This document shows positions 1 to 6,759 of a DNA stretch of 16,241 nucleotides, piece after piece (the first letter of the stretch is position 1; the number at the start of each line of letters is the position of its first letter). Below the pieces are notes generated by a model that was not told the DNA's origin, did not search any database, and saw nothing but the letters and a program-made list of their open reading frames with translations. Source of the DNA: SIG603 sp964370115 (GTDB taxonomy: Bacteria > Bacillota > Clostridia > Oscillospirales > Acutalibacteraceae). The position numbers and the translations under genes are program-made. Where the stretch lies: NCBI GenBank assembly GCA_964370115.1, contig CAYJIA010000049.1, positions 1-16,241 on the forward strand, read 5' to 3'.

Positions 1-88
1 TCCCATACCCACGAGTTGGGTCATCTATAAATACATGGCTTATTGCACCTACAAACTCTCCGTCTTTAATAATCGGGGTTCCGCTCAT
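1..88 (-). pseudogene. 5'-truncated duplicate of the spoIVB 3' end, running off the window
   Basis: These 88 nt match positions 1131-1218 of the complete spoIVB at 86 of 88 bases. The match begins abruptly at the codon equivalent to Met345, which starts the catalytic MSGTP motif, and runs off the left edge at about Gly373. Both differences (56 versus 1186, 74 versus 1204) are synonymous. Reading upstream in frame gives a few unrelated residues and then a TAG stop at 107-109, so no full second spoIVB exists on this side. There is no ribosome binding site before the ATG at 86-88. It is most likely a remnant of a duplication or of an insertion that carried a copy of the gene end. Its remainder lies outside the window. 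Confidence 0.8.
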
Positions 89-119
89 GCTGGTGTCAAG
101 TAAGGACTAACATTTTTGT

Positions 120-156
120 TCAAAAAGAGCACTTTCGATTACTCAAAAGTGCTCTT
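120..156 (-). terminator. Intrinsic terminator of the AraC-GGDEF gene
   Basis: Arms AAGAGCACTTT (125-135) and AAAGTGCTCTT (146-156) are perfectly complementary, with a 10-nt loop. Read on the minus strand, the stem is followed directly by a run of T residues. It starts 5 nt beyond the stop codon of the regulator gene. Confidence 0.85.
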
Positions 157-160
157 AATA

Positions 161-958
161 TTATTTTTTACTCTCCATAATAGTACTGTGTACTTGTGTG
201 AAAAATTCACCATATCGCAATGCCCCAGGAATCGTCACAATACCGCACCACAAAGAAATCGGAATATTTTGCTCTTCAAATAAAATTGGTTCCTCGTTAT
301 GACTTAATATTTTTTTCATTAAAATTTTAGCTTCTTTCTCTTCTTTTAAGCAGGTGATGACCACAAACTCATCTCCGCCTACTCTCAAAATGCACATTTC
401 ATCTGTTGCGTATTTTTCGAGCCTTTTTACCATTTCTAAAATTGCCAAATCTCCTGCTTTGTGAGAAATCTTATTTATTCCCATCATACCTTTAATATCA
501 AAGCATAACACATAAGTACCGTGATTTTCTTTTAAAAAATCATATGCTAAGCTAATGTCAACTTGTTTTCTTGCCATATACAAACACTCTCCTTCTATGT
601 AGTTAAAATTGATTTTCGGGAAAAGTCCGGTGAATTTATGTTTTTTATTAAACTCAGACGGAATTATTCCCCACACTCGTTTGAACGCTCTGGAAAACAC
701 CTCTGGCGAGGCATAGCCTAATTTATAGGCAATCTCGGTTATATTATCTCGCTTTTTGGATATTTCCATTGCTGCCACTGTCATTTTTCGTCTTGTGATA
801 TAATCTGAAATGCTTAAATGAAGTGCATATCGAAAAATTTTTTCAAGCGACGAAAGAGAAACGAATGAATTTTCCGCAATGGTTTCTCTTTGCAAATCTT
901 CATATATATTTTCATCAATATAGTTTATCGCTTCTGTGAGTGCCATGAAATTTTTCAT
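161..958 (-). CDS. AraC-type HTH regulator fused to a GGDEF domain
   Basis: The protein has 265 residues. Residues about 8-105 form the double helix-turn-helix of AraC/XylS regulators, including a TEIAYKLGYASPEVFSRAFK segment typical of the second HTH. Residues about 148-255 form a compact GGDEF domain: FDI near 153 keeps the first metal-binding Asp, IN near 161-162 keeps the guanine-contacting Asn, and SHKAGD replaces the usual GHxxGD. An intact GGDEF is at 194-198. The RxxD inhibitory site is absent, because Met188 sits where its Asp would be. The key residues visible are compatible with diguanylate cyclase activity, but the domain is short and may act only as a GTP or c-di-GMP sensor. The GAAAGGAAG ribosome binding site supports this ATG. 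No ligand-binding domain precedes the HTH. The gene sits between a complete spoIVB and a copy of its 3' end, which suggests later arrival. The target genes are unknown. Confidence 0.88.
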   Translation of the reverse strand: MKNFMALTEAINYIDENIYEDLQRETIAENSFVSLSSLEKIFRYALHLSISDYITRRKMTVAAMEISKKRDNITEIAYKLGYASPEVFSRAFKRVWGIIPSEFNKKHKFTGLFPKINFNYIEGECLYMARKQVDISLAYDFLKENHGTYVLCFDIKGMMGINKISHKAGDLAILEMVKRLEKYATDEMCILRVGGDEFVVITCLKEEKEAKILMKKILSHNEEPILFEEQNIPISLWCGIVTIPGALRYGEFFTQVHSTIMESKK

Positions 959-981
959 CTACACACTTCCTTTCTGCAAAT

Positions 982-1010
982 TAATAAACGTTTATTATGA
1001 AGTTATTATA
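982..1010 (-). promoter_or_regulatory. Probable promoter -10 element and palindromic operator of the AraC-GGDEF gene
   Basis: On the minus strand a TATAAT hexamer (1005-1010) lies about 47 nt before the start codon. Eight bases downstream is a perfect 16-bp palindrome, TAATAAACGTTTATTA (982-997), placed near the expected transcription start and before the ribosome binding site. A good -35 box is not evident. The position suits a repressor site, perhaps for autoregulation. The binding protein is inference. Confidence 0.45.
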
Positions 1011-1042
1011 ACATAGGTTTTAAGTTATTGCTTGATGTTTTG

Positions 1043-1089
1043 AGCAAAAAGTGTTAGCCCTATTATTTCTTAAAATAGGCTAACACTTT
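1043..1089 (-). terminator. Intrinsic terminator of spoIVB
   Basis: Arms AAAGTGTTAGCC plus TATT (1048-1064, one bulged C) and AATA plus GGCTAACACTTT (1074-1089) form a 16-bp stem with a 9-nt loop. On the minus strand it is followed by a T-run. It lies 7 nt after the spoIVB stop, so the AraC-GGDEF gene is probably transcribed separately. Confidence 0.85.
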
Positions 1090-1095
1090 AATTTT

Positions 1096-2250
1096 TTATG
1101 ATGCACTTTCTAGCATATTATGAATAAATATCCCATACCCACGAGTTGGGTCATCTATAAATACATGGCTTATTGCACCTACAAATTCTCCGTCTTTAAT
1201 AATTGGGGTTCCGCTCATTCCTTGTATTATTCCGCCTGTGATTGCCATAAGTCTTTCGTCGGTTATTTTCACCACTAAATTTTTAATCTGCTCGTCTGGG
1301 TTCGGTATGCTTTCTATCACTACATTAAAGCTTTGTGCACCGTCATTACTTACGGTGCTTAAAATTTCTGCCTCGCCAGTTTCTATTTCATCTTTATCCG
1401 CCACAGGTATTTTCTCTGCCTGTGGTATTTCGTTTAATACTCCAAATATTCCCGTGTCGTTATTATCTGTCAAAATTCCAAGCGAGCTGTCGTTTGAGAA
1501 AAAACCATTTATTTTTCCTGGACTTCCGCTTGCAGCTTTTTCTACAGAACTAATTGTAATGGGTGAGGGGTTTCCATCTTTTAGGGACATAATGCTACCG
1601 GTGTCGGGGTCACAAATTCCATGCCCTAAACCAGCAAAATTACCCGTTGTAGGGTCAACATAGGTCAGAGTACCGATACCTGCGGCGCTGTCACGTATCC
1701 ACATTCCACACCTATACGCAGTTGAATCGAAAATTGGTTGTAAATTAAATTCCATAATTTCCCCATTTCTGTTTACTGTCACTTTTACTTCATTTGGCAT
1801 ATATTTTGCTAAAATTTCAGTAAAATGGGAATTGTCACGCACTTTCTCGCCGTTTATATGGGTTATATAGTCGCCTGCCTTAATTCCAGCTTCTTCTGCA
1901 GGGCTTACATACTGCCCGTCTGAATAAATATCGCTTAAGGCGGTGACAATAATTCCATCGGTGTAAAGCTTAATTCCGAAAATTTCTCCAAGTGGAATTA
2001 GATATAAATCCTCTGTGTCTACTTCGCTTTGCGAAACGGCATTTACGTTTGGGTTGCTGTCGTTGTCTATACTTTGACTGACATAGGTCGAATTAAATCG
2101 CGATGCCTCCTGTGTTTGTTCGTAAGACTTTTCATTCTCTAAAAAATCGACAAAACTATAATAAATTATCATAACCATGCTCAGTAGGGAAAAGCTTATT
2201 ATTAAGCCAAGTAAAAATGTAGTAAAGCTACCTTTTTCACGTCTTTTCAC
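1096..2250 (-). CDS. spoIVB: SpoIVB, PDZ-domain serine peptidase (family S55)
   Basis: The protein has 384 residues. A membrane segment spans about residues 8-33, a PDZ domain about 88-165, and the S55 peptidase domain runs from about 170 to the end. The catalytic residues can be placed: His210 in GLGHG, Asp331 in TDERL, and Ser346 in GMSGTP. The Asp-Ser spacing of 15 equals that of the Bacillus subtilis enzyme as I recall it (Asp363/Ser378). In B. subtilis SpoIVB is secreted from the forespore into the intermembrane space and cleaves SpoIVFA, triggering pro-sigmaK processing. The start is GTG: in-frame stops lie just upstream and an AAAGG site is 12 nt away. The usual recN neighbour upstream is missing here, and the usual spo0A is not the next gene downstream. 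A probable attenuator precedes the gene. Confidence 0.96.
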   Translation of the reverse strand: MKRREKGSFTTFLLGLIISFSLLSMVMIIYYSFVDFLENEKSYEQTQEASRFNSTYVSQSIDNDSNPNVNAVSQSEVDTEDLYLIPLGEIFGIKLYTDGIIVTALSDIYSDGQYVSPAEEAGIKAGDYITHINGEKVRDNSHFTEILAKYMPNEVKVTVNRNGEIMEFNLQPIFDSTAYRCGMWIRDSAAGIGTLTYVDPTTGNFAGLGHGICDPDTGSIMSLKDGNPSPITISSVEKAASGSPGKINGFFSNDSSLGILTDNNDTGIFGVLNEIPQAEKIPVADKDEIETGEAEILSTVSNDGAQSFNVVIESIPNPDEQIKNLVVKITDERLMAITGGIIQGMSGTPIIKDGEFVGAISHVFIDDPTRGYGIFIHNMLESAS

Positions 2251-2319
2251 ATATCATCACTGCCTTTCGGGTTATTTGTACTCTATTAACTTGCCACATA
2301 AAGTTCAATTTATAGATTA

Positions 2320-2356
2320 CAAATAAAAACACCTCTGCATAAATTATGCAAAGGTG
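2320..2356 (-). terminator. Intrinsic terminator in the spoIVB leader
   Basis: A 12-bp stem (2330-2341 with 2345-2356) includes a G.U pair at 2335/2351 that would be a C-A mismatch on the plus strand. On the minus strand the stem is followed by TTTTTATTT. No minus-strand protein gene ends here, so it ends a leader or small RNA. Confidence 0.75.
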
Positions 2357-2420
2357 GAAATTTTGGTCTGCCCATCGGTATAGACTTGCCTTTTGCTCGA
2401 ATATACGATACGGACAGTAT
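2323..2420 (-). ncRNA. Structured leader RNA, possible attenuator or riboswitch-like element upstream of spoIVB
   Basis: On the minus strand, 2417-2402 pairs with 2382-2368 as a roughly 14-bp stem with one 2-nt and one 1-nt bulge, closing a 19-nt loop. A terminator hairpin follows 12 nt later. The pair 2371/2414 is G.U on the minus strand but C-A on the plus strand, which fixes the orientation. Loop bases GCAAAAGG (2389-2396) can pair with CCTTTGC (2348-2354) in the 5' arm of the terminator apart from one extra A, so loop pairing and termination exclude each other. That is typical of transcription attenuation. I do not recognise a known riboswitch consensus. It could also be a free-standing small RNA. 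The spoIVB start lies about 70 nt beyond the T-tract. Confidence 0.55.
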
Positions 2421-2589
2421 TAAATTGTGAAAACAATATAGTAAATAAAGAAGTTAGTATGTAATACTTACTTTGTTCCCCTTGACGATATATTAAACTG
2501 CATTTATTAAATCTACGTATATATTTTATAAAATATTTATGAATTATTTTTAAATTTTGTCGAAAAATGTGAGATATTACCGAAAAAAC
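2421..2589. other. AT-rich intergenic stretch with one inverted repeat
   Basis: Apart from the leader RNA and the plus-strand promoters, this part of the gap between spoIVB and the P-loop ATPase gene holds no plausible coding region. It contains an inverted repeat, AAGTTAGTAT (2451-2460) and ATACTTACTT (2464-2473), with 9 of 10 pairs and a 3-nt loop. The minus-strand promoter for the leader RNA should lie here. I could not identify it with confidence. Confidence 0.4.
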
Positions 2590-2651
2590 TTGATTGTATA
2601 ATATTTTATAGCTATAAAAAAGTTGAACTTTATATTGTTATATGATATAAT
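2590..2651 (+). promoter_or_regulatory. Tandem sigma-A-like promoters of the oxidoreductase operon
   Basis: The proximal promoter is TTGAAC (2623-2628), a 17-bp spacer and TATAAT (2646-2651). The distal one is TTGATT (2590-2595), 17 bp and TATAAA (2613-2618). The proximal -10 box is 36 nt before the GTG start of the first gene. No operator is obvious between them. Confidence 0.75.
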
Positions 2652-2687
2652 AACGGATGTATAAATTTGTTTAAGGAGCAAGATGTA

Positions 2688-3350
2688 GTGGGTGAAAAAA
2701 ATAAAATTGTAATAATTTGTGGTCACTATGGCTGTGGTAAAACAAATTTATGTTTAAACCTTGCCAAGGAAAGTGCAGACAACAAAAATAAGACCTATGT
2801 TATAGATATGGATATAGTAAATCCTTATTTTCGCTCAAGCGATTACGCCAAAACATTAGAGGATAGCGGTGTAAGGCTAATATCACCTAACGGTGCAGGA
2901 CTTACTATTGATATACCTTCGCTGTCGGCAAGTATAGCCTCGGCTTTTTCAAACGAAGATGCAACTGTGTTTTTTGATGTTGGCGGAGACGATGCAGGTG
3001 CTACGGCACTTGGCGCTTATAGAGAACAAATAAAAAAACATGGTTATGAAATGATTTATGTTATGAATATGTATAGAATGCAAACGGCTACACCGCAAGG
3101 TGCGATAGAGATATTAAAAGAGATTGAGGCCAAGTCAGGACTTGAGGCGACTGCGGTGGTAAATAACTCTCATTTAGCAGAATTTACGACAATTGACACT
3201 GTTACCGATTCAATAGGATATAAAAACGAGGTTTCGACTAAACTGAATTTACCTTGTCTTTATACGACTATGCCAAATTTCGTAAAGCATACGAAACTGC
3301 CTCAAAATGAGAGCTTTAAAATTATCAATCGCGAGGTAAGTTTTATATAG
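2688..3350 (+). CDS. P-loop ATPase of the ParA/MinD-like type, first gene of the oxidoreductase operon
   Basis: The protein has 220 residues from the GTG at 2688, chosen because AAGGAG (2673-2678) lies 9 nt before it. A longer reading from a TTG at 2667 would include the ribosome binding site. The Walker A motif is GHYGCGKT near residues 12-19. A second segment, VIDMDIVNPYFRSSD, and FFDVGGDDAGA (Walker B/switch-like) follow the pattern of SIMIBI-class ATPases. The usual deviant KGGxxGK lysine of true ParA/MinD is missing. The gene lies 38 nt before the ferredoxin subunit gene under the same promoter. A role in maturing or regulating the oxidoreductase, as for the CooC-type ATPases, is inference. 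The substrate is unknown. Confidence 0.8.
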   Translation: MGEKNKIVIICGHYGCGKTNLCLNLAKESADNKNKTYVIDMDIVNPYFRSSDYAKTLEDSGVRLISPNGAGLTIDIPSLSASIASAFSNEDATVFFDVGGDDAGATALGAYREQIKKHGYEMIYVMNMYRMQTATPQGAIEILKEIEAKSGLEATAVVNNSHLAEFTTIDTVTDSIGYKNEVSTKLNLPCLYTTMPNFVKHTKLPQNESFKIINREVSFI

Positions 3351-3388
3351 ACTATATTAAATATATTATTAAAGGGAGGTAAATATTA

Positions 3389-3595
3389 ATGGCAAAAGTT
3401 ATAATTGACGAAAAAATTTGCAAAGGCTGTTCCATGTGTGTTGTGGCATGTCCAAAAAAGATAATTTCCCTAAGCGAAGATAAGTTCAATGCTAAGGGTT
3501 ATCGCCCAGCTGTGGTTATCGATATGGACAAATGTATTGGTTGCGCTTTTTGTGCAACGATGTGTCCTGACAGCGTTATAAGTGTTGAAAAATAA
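3389..3595 (+). CDS. Delta (2x[4Fe-4S] ferredoxin) subunit of 2-oxoacid:ferredoxin oxidoreductase
   Basis: The protein has 68 residues with two classical cluster motifs, CKGCSMCVVACP (residues 11-22) and CIGCAFCATMCP (49-60). Each is CxxCxxCxxxCP and binds one [4Fe-4S] cluster. It is the electron-transfer subunit of the four-subunit enzyme and passes electrons from the thiamine site to external ferredoxin. The AAAGGGAGG site lies 8 nt before the ATG. It is followed by the alpha subunit gene after 33 nt, the delta-alpha-beta-gamma order common in Clostridia. Confidence 0.92.
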   Translation: MAKVIIDEKICKGCSMCVVACPKKIISLSEDKFNAKGYRPAVVIDMDKCIGCAFCATMCPDSVISVEK

Positions 3596-3628
3596 TTTTA
3601 ATTAAATTAAACGATTGGAGAATATTGT

Positions 3629-4681
3629 ATGAAAGTATTAATGAAAGGTAATGAGGCACTTGCCGAGGCGGCAGTTAGAGCAGGATGTAAGCATTTCTTT
3701 GGATATCCAATTACACCGCAAACAGAGCTTGCGGCATATATGGCAAAAATGATGCCGAAAGTTGGCGGTACATATTTACAAGCTGAATCTGAAATTGGGG
3801 CGGCAAACATGGTTTTAGGCGCAGCGGCAGCAGGAGTTAGGGCGATGACTTCGTCTTCATCTCCAGGAATTAGCCTTAAAAGCGAATGTATATCTTATAT
3901 GGCAGGTTCAGATTTACCTGCGCTTATTATAAATATTCAGCGCGGTGGTCCAGGGCTTGGCGGAATACAACCATCACAAGCCGACTACTGGCAAGCGACA
4001 AAATCTGTAGGGCATGGCGACTTTCACCTTTTAGTTTTTGCGCCATCGACTGTGCAAGAAATGGTGGACTTAGTATCGACTGCTTTTGATATGGCGGATA
4101 TTTACCGTATGCCCGCGATGATTTTAGCAGACGGAATGTTAGGTCAAATGATGGAGCCTGTAGATTTGCCAGAGCCTAAGACTGATAGTGTAGTAGAAAA
4201 ACCTTGGGCGACAAATGGACATAGGGATAAAAGAGAAAAAAATGTTGCAAACTCACTTTATATTACACCGACTGTTTTAGAGCAGTTAGTTAAAGAGAGA
4301 TTTGAAAGATATGAAACTATACAGCAAAAACATCAAATGTCAGAAAGCTATCTTACAGAAGATGCAGACCTTACAGTAGTGGCATACGGTGCATCTTCTC
4401 GTGTTGTCAGAAGTGCTGTGAATATGGCACGTGAAGAGGGTCTTAAAGTCGGAATGATAAGACCTATTAGCCTTTGGCCTTTCCCAAATGATGTAATAAA
4501 AGAGAATACTAAAGTGGTAAAAAATATGCTTGTAGTAGAAATGAGCATGGGTCAAATGGTAGACGATGTAAGACTTGCTGTAAATAATGCAGTACCTGTA
4601 GAGTTTTATGGTCGTACAGGTGGAGTAATACCAATGCCTAGCGAAATTTTAGAGAAAATAAAATCAGTGATGGAGGGATAA
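3629..4681 (+). CDS. vorB: Alpha subunit of 2-oxoacid:ferredoxin oxidoreductase (VorB/KorA type)
   Basis: The protein has 350 residues, full length for the family. The N-terminal pyrimidine-binding domain shows FFGYPITPQTE, LQAESEIGAANM and MTSSSSPGISLKSE. The RGGPGLGGIQPSQADYWQA segment is highly conserved. The C-terminal transketolase-like domain begins near residue 245 (LTVVAYGASSRVV). With the beta subunit it forms the thiamine diphosphate site that oxidatively decarboxylates a 2-oxoacid to an acyl-CoA while reducing ferredoxin. The sequence resembles proteins annotated as branched-chain (3-methyl-2-oxobutanoate) subunit VorB. 2-Oxoglutarate (Kor) is the main alternative, and substrate cannot be settled from sequence. 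An alternative in-frame ATG lies 4 codons downstream, but TTGGAG at the standard distance fits the first one. Confidence 0.93.
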   Translation: MKVLMKGNEALAEAAVRAGCKHFFGYPITPQTELAAYMAKMMPKVGGTYLQAESEIGAANMVLGAAAAGVRAMTSSSSPGISLKSECISYMAGSDLPALIINIQRGGPGLGGIQPSQADYWQATKSVGHGDFHLLVFAPSTVQEMVDLVSTAFDMADIYRMPAMILADGMLGQMMEPVDLPEPKTDSVVEKPWATNGHRDKREKNVANSLYITPTVLEQLVKERFERYETIQQKHQMSESYLTEDADLTVVAYGASSRVVRSAVNMAREEGLKVGMIRPISLWPFPNDVIKENTKVVKNMLVVEMSMGQMVDDVRLAVNNAVPVEFYGRTGGVIPMPSEILEKIKSVMEG

Positions 4682-4684
4682 GTT

Positions 4685-5434
4685 ATGGCTGTTGTATATA
4701 AAAAAAGTGCAGGACTTACAGATGCTCAAATGCATTACTGTCCCGGTTGCACACATGGTATAATACATAAACTTGTGGCAGAAAGCCTTGAAGAACTTGG
4801 TGTTTTAGGGAAAAGCATAGGCGTTGCCTCGGTTGGATGTTCTGTGTTTTCTTATAACTATTTCAATTGCGATATGGTTCAAGCTCCTCATGGTAGGGCT
4901 CAAGCAGTTGCAACGGGAATAAAAAGAGCAGTGCCCGACGGTACAGTCTTTACGTATCAAGGCGACGGTGACCTTGCAGCTATAGGAACGGCTGAGACTG
5001 TTCACGCGGCGGCAAGAGGAGAGAGCATAGTTGCTATATTTGTTAATAATGCAATCTACGGCATGACAGGCGGACAGATGGCACCTACAAGCCTTGCAGG
5101 GCAAGTGACACAAACAAGTCCATATGGTCGTGATGTAAGCACGGCTGGTTATCCGATAAAGGTATGTGAAATGCTATCAACACTCGACGGTGTTGCACTT
5201 GCACAAAGGGTTAAAGTGGACGATGTTAAAAATGTTAGAGAAGCTAAAAAGGCAATTAAAAAAGCCTTTGAATATCAAATAGCAGGAAAAGGCTACTGTA
5301 TAGTAGAAGTTCTTTCGACATGTCCTACAAACTGGGGTATGACGCCTATTGAGTCGTTAAAATGGCTTAACGATAATATGCTTCCTCATTACCCACTTGG
5401 CGTATATAAAGACAAGGGGGAAGAGAGTGTATGA
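4685..5434 (+). CDS. Beta (thiamine diphosphate-binding) subunit of 2-oxoacid:ferredoxin oxidoreductase
   Basis: The protein has 249 residues. CPGCTHG (residues 19-25) is the typical start of the family. The thiamine diphosphate/Mg motif is GDGD (93-96) with the NN pair at 121-122 (FVNNAIYGMTGGQMAPTS). Cys52 and Cys62 may help to hold an iron-sulfur cluster with Cys19 and Cys22, but the family varies in this. Only 3 nt separate it from the alpha gene, and its stop overlaps the gamma start by 4 nt, so the subunits are probably translated in a coupled way. Confidence 0.93.
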   Translation: MAVVYKKSAGLTDAQMHYCPGCTHGIIHKLVAESLEELGVLGKSIGVASVGCSVFSYNYFNCDMVQAPHGRAQAVATGIKRAVPDGTVFTYQGDGDLAAIGTAETVHAAARGESIVAIFVNNAIYGMTGGQMAPTSLAGQVTQTSPYGRDVSTAGYPIKVCEMLSTLDGVALAQRVKVDDVKNVREAKKAIKKAFEYQIAGKGYCIVEVLSTCPTNWGMTPIESLKWLNDNMLPHYPLGVYKDKGEESV

Positions 5435-5961
5435 AAAATTTAGACATGATATTTGCAGGCTTTGGCGGACAGGGTGTTTTGTTTTCTGCTAAAGTTATAG
5501 CATATGCAGGACTTACAGAGGAAAAACAAGTTTCATGGCTACCGTCTTACGGGCCTGAGATGAGAGGCGGCACGGCGAACTGTTCAGTTTGTGTATCAGA
5601 CGACGCCATAGGCTCGCCACTTGTAACTCACCCTGATGTGCTAGTTGCGATGAATTTGCCATCTTATGAAAAATTCATAACTGAAGTAAAGTCAGGTGGC
5701 ACGGTTATAATTGATAGCGCCATTGTAAGTGACTATACAAAAAGAGACGATGTAAATATTTACGAAATGCCAGCTACAAGACTTGCAAATGATAATGACT
5801 TAAACGGTCTTGCCAATATTATACTTATAGGAAAATTACAAAAAGAAACGCAGTTTTGTTCTAGAGAGACACTAGTAAAAGCGATAAAGTCATGTGTTCC
5901 AAAAAGCAAAGAGCATTTATTGGAACTTAACATGAAAGCGCTGGAAATTGGAGAAAACTAA
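5431..5961 (+). CDS. Gamma subunit of 2-oxoacid:ferredoxin oxidoreductase
   Basis: The protein has 176 residues. The Rossmann-like start IFAGFGGQGVLFSAKVIA (about residues 7-24) and the PSYGPEMRGGTANCSV segment are the hallmarks of the pyruvate/ketoisovalerate oxidoreductase catalytic (gamma) domain, which contributes to CoA handling. It overlaps the beta gene by ATGA. It completes the four-subunit enzyme. No promoter is visible in the 27 nt before thyX, so transcription probably continues. Confidence 0.92.
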   Translation: MKNLDMIFAGFGGQGVLFSAKVIAYAGLTEEKQVSWLPSYGPEMRGGTANCSVCVSDDAIGSPLVTHPDVLVAMNLPSYEKFITEVKSGGTVIIDSAIVSDYTKRDDVNIYEMPATRLANDNDLNGLANIILIGKLQKETQFCSRETLVKAIKSCVPKSKEHLLELNMKALEIGEN

Positions 5962-5988
5962 GCACTTTAAATTGAGAGGAAATAACAA

Positions 5989-6759
5989 ATGAATGTACAA
6001 CTTTTGACATATACACCAAATCCCGAAAAAACTATAGCGACAGCGGCAAAGCTTTGCTACTCGCCATCGACTATAGACACGGTGTCTGACGGATTAAGCG
6101 ATGAAAAGACAGAGAGCTTTTTACAAATGCTTTCTGAAATAGGCCATGAAAGTCCTATAGAACATGCAAACTATACTTTTGGTATAGAGGGAGTTTCTCG
6201 CTCGCTTTTAGCACAGCTTACGAGACATAGAATTGCATCTTTTAGTGTGCAAAGTCAAAGATATGTAAAGGAAAGTGCATTTGAATTTGTTATTCCTCCC
6301 GAAATTGAAAATATAAAAGAAGCTAAAGAGCTATATTTAAAGGCTATGGCGGACGACCAAAAGCAATATGAAAGTTTGACAAAGATACTTTTCGATAAGC
6401 ATTTTGACGATATGATAAAAAATGGAATGGAAGAGAAAACGGCAAAAAGAAATGCAGAAAAAAAAGCAATAGAAGACGCGAGATTTGTTCTTCCAAATGC
6501 CTGCACCACAAAGCTTGTTTGTACCTTTAACGCAAGGAGTCTTAAAAACTTTTTTGCCCATAGATGTTGCATGAGGGCACAGTGGGAGATAAGAGAAATG
6601 GCGGATTTAATGCTTTTTGAAGTTAAAAAAGTATCACCAACTCTGTTTAAAAAATCAGGCCCACCTTGTGTAGGCGGTGCATGTCCCGAGGGTAAAATGA
6701 GCTGTGGCAAGATGAAAGAGATGAGAGATAGATATCTAAAAAATGAGGTGGAAAATTGA
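5989..6759 (+). CDS. thyX: ThyX, flavin-dependent thymidylate synthase
   Basis: The protein has 256 residues. The ThyX signature RHRx7S is present as RHRIASFSVQS (residues 79-89), followed by Arg91. The upstream HESPIEHANYTFGIEGVSR segment and the downstream FFAHRCCMRAQWEIREMA segment (Arg contacts for dUMP and FAD) are also conserved. The enzyme makes dTMP from dUMP with methylene-tetrahydrofolate, FAD and NADPH, leaving tetrahydrofolate rather than dihydrofolate. The C-terminal tail has several Cys (CVGGACPEGKMSCGK), as in many clostridial ThyX proteins, possibly a metal site. The GAGAGGA site precedes the ATG. The gene overlaps the thymidylate kinase gene by 4 nt, so two consecutive steps of dTTP synthesis are encoded together. 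Confidence 0.96.
   Translation: MNVQLLTYTPNPEKTIATAAKLCYSPSTIDTVSDGLSDEKTESFLQMLSEIGHESPIEHANYTFGIEGVSRSLLAQLTRHRIASFSVQSQRYVKESAFEFVIPPEIENIKEAKELYLKAMADDQKQYESLTKILFDKHFDDMIKNGMEEKTAKRNAEKKAIEDARFVLPNACTTKLVCTFNARSLKNFFAHRCCMRAQWEIREMADLMLFEVKKVSPTLFKKSGPPCVGGACPEGKMSCGKMKEMRDRYLKNEVEN

Noticed and set aside
1238..1663. A 141-codon plus-strand open frame inside spoIVB
   Set aside because: It lies antisense to a clearly conserved peptidase gene, has no ribosome binding site and no recognisable protein features.
2341..2420. Match of the spoIVB leader to a c-di-GMP (GEMM) riboswitch, suggested by GGCAA and ACCGATGG strings near a GGDEF gene
   Set aside because: The elements are in the wrong order and spacing, and the conserved GGACGCAAAGC segment is missing. 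A tRNA reading was dropped too, because no cloverleaf forms.
2667..2687. Upstream TTG start for the P-loop ATPase
   Set aside because: The extension would contain the AAGGAG ribosome binding site of the GTG at 2688.
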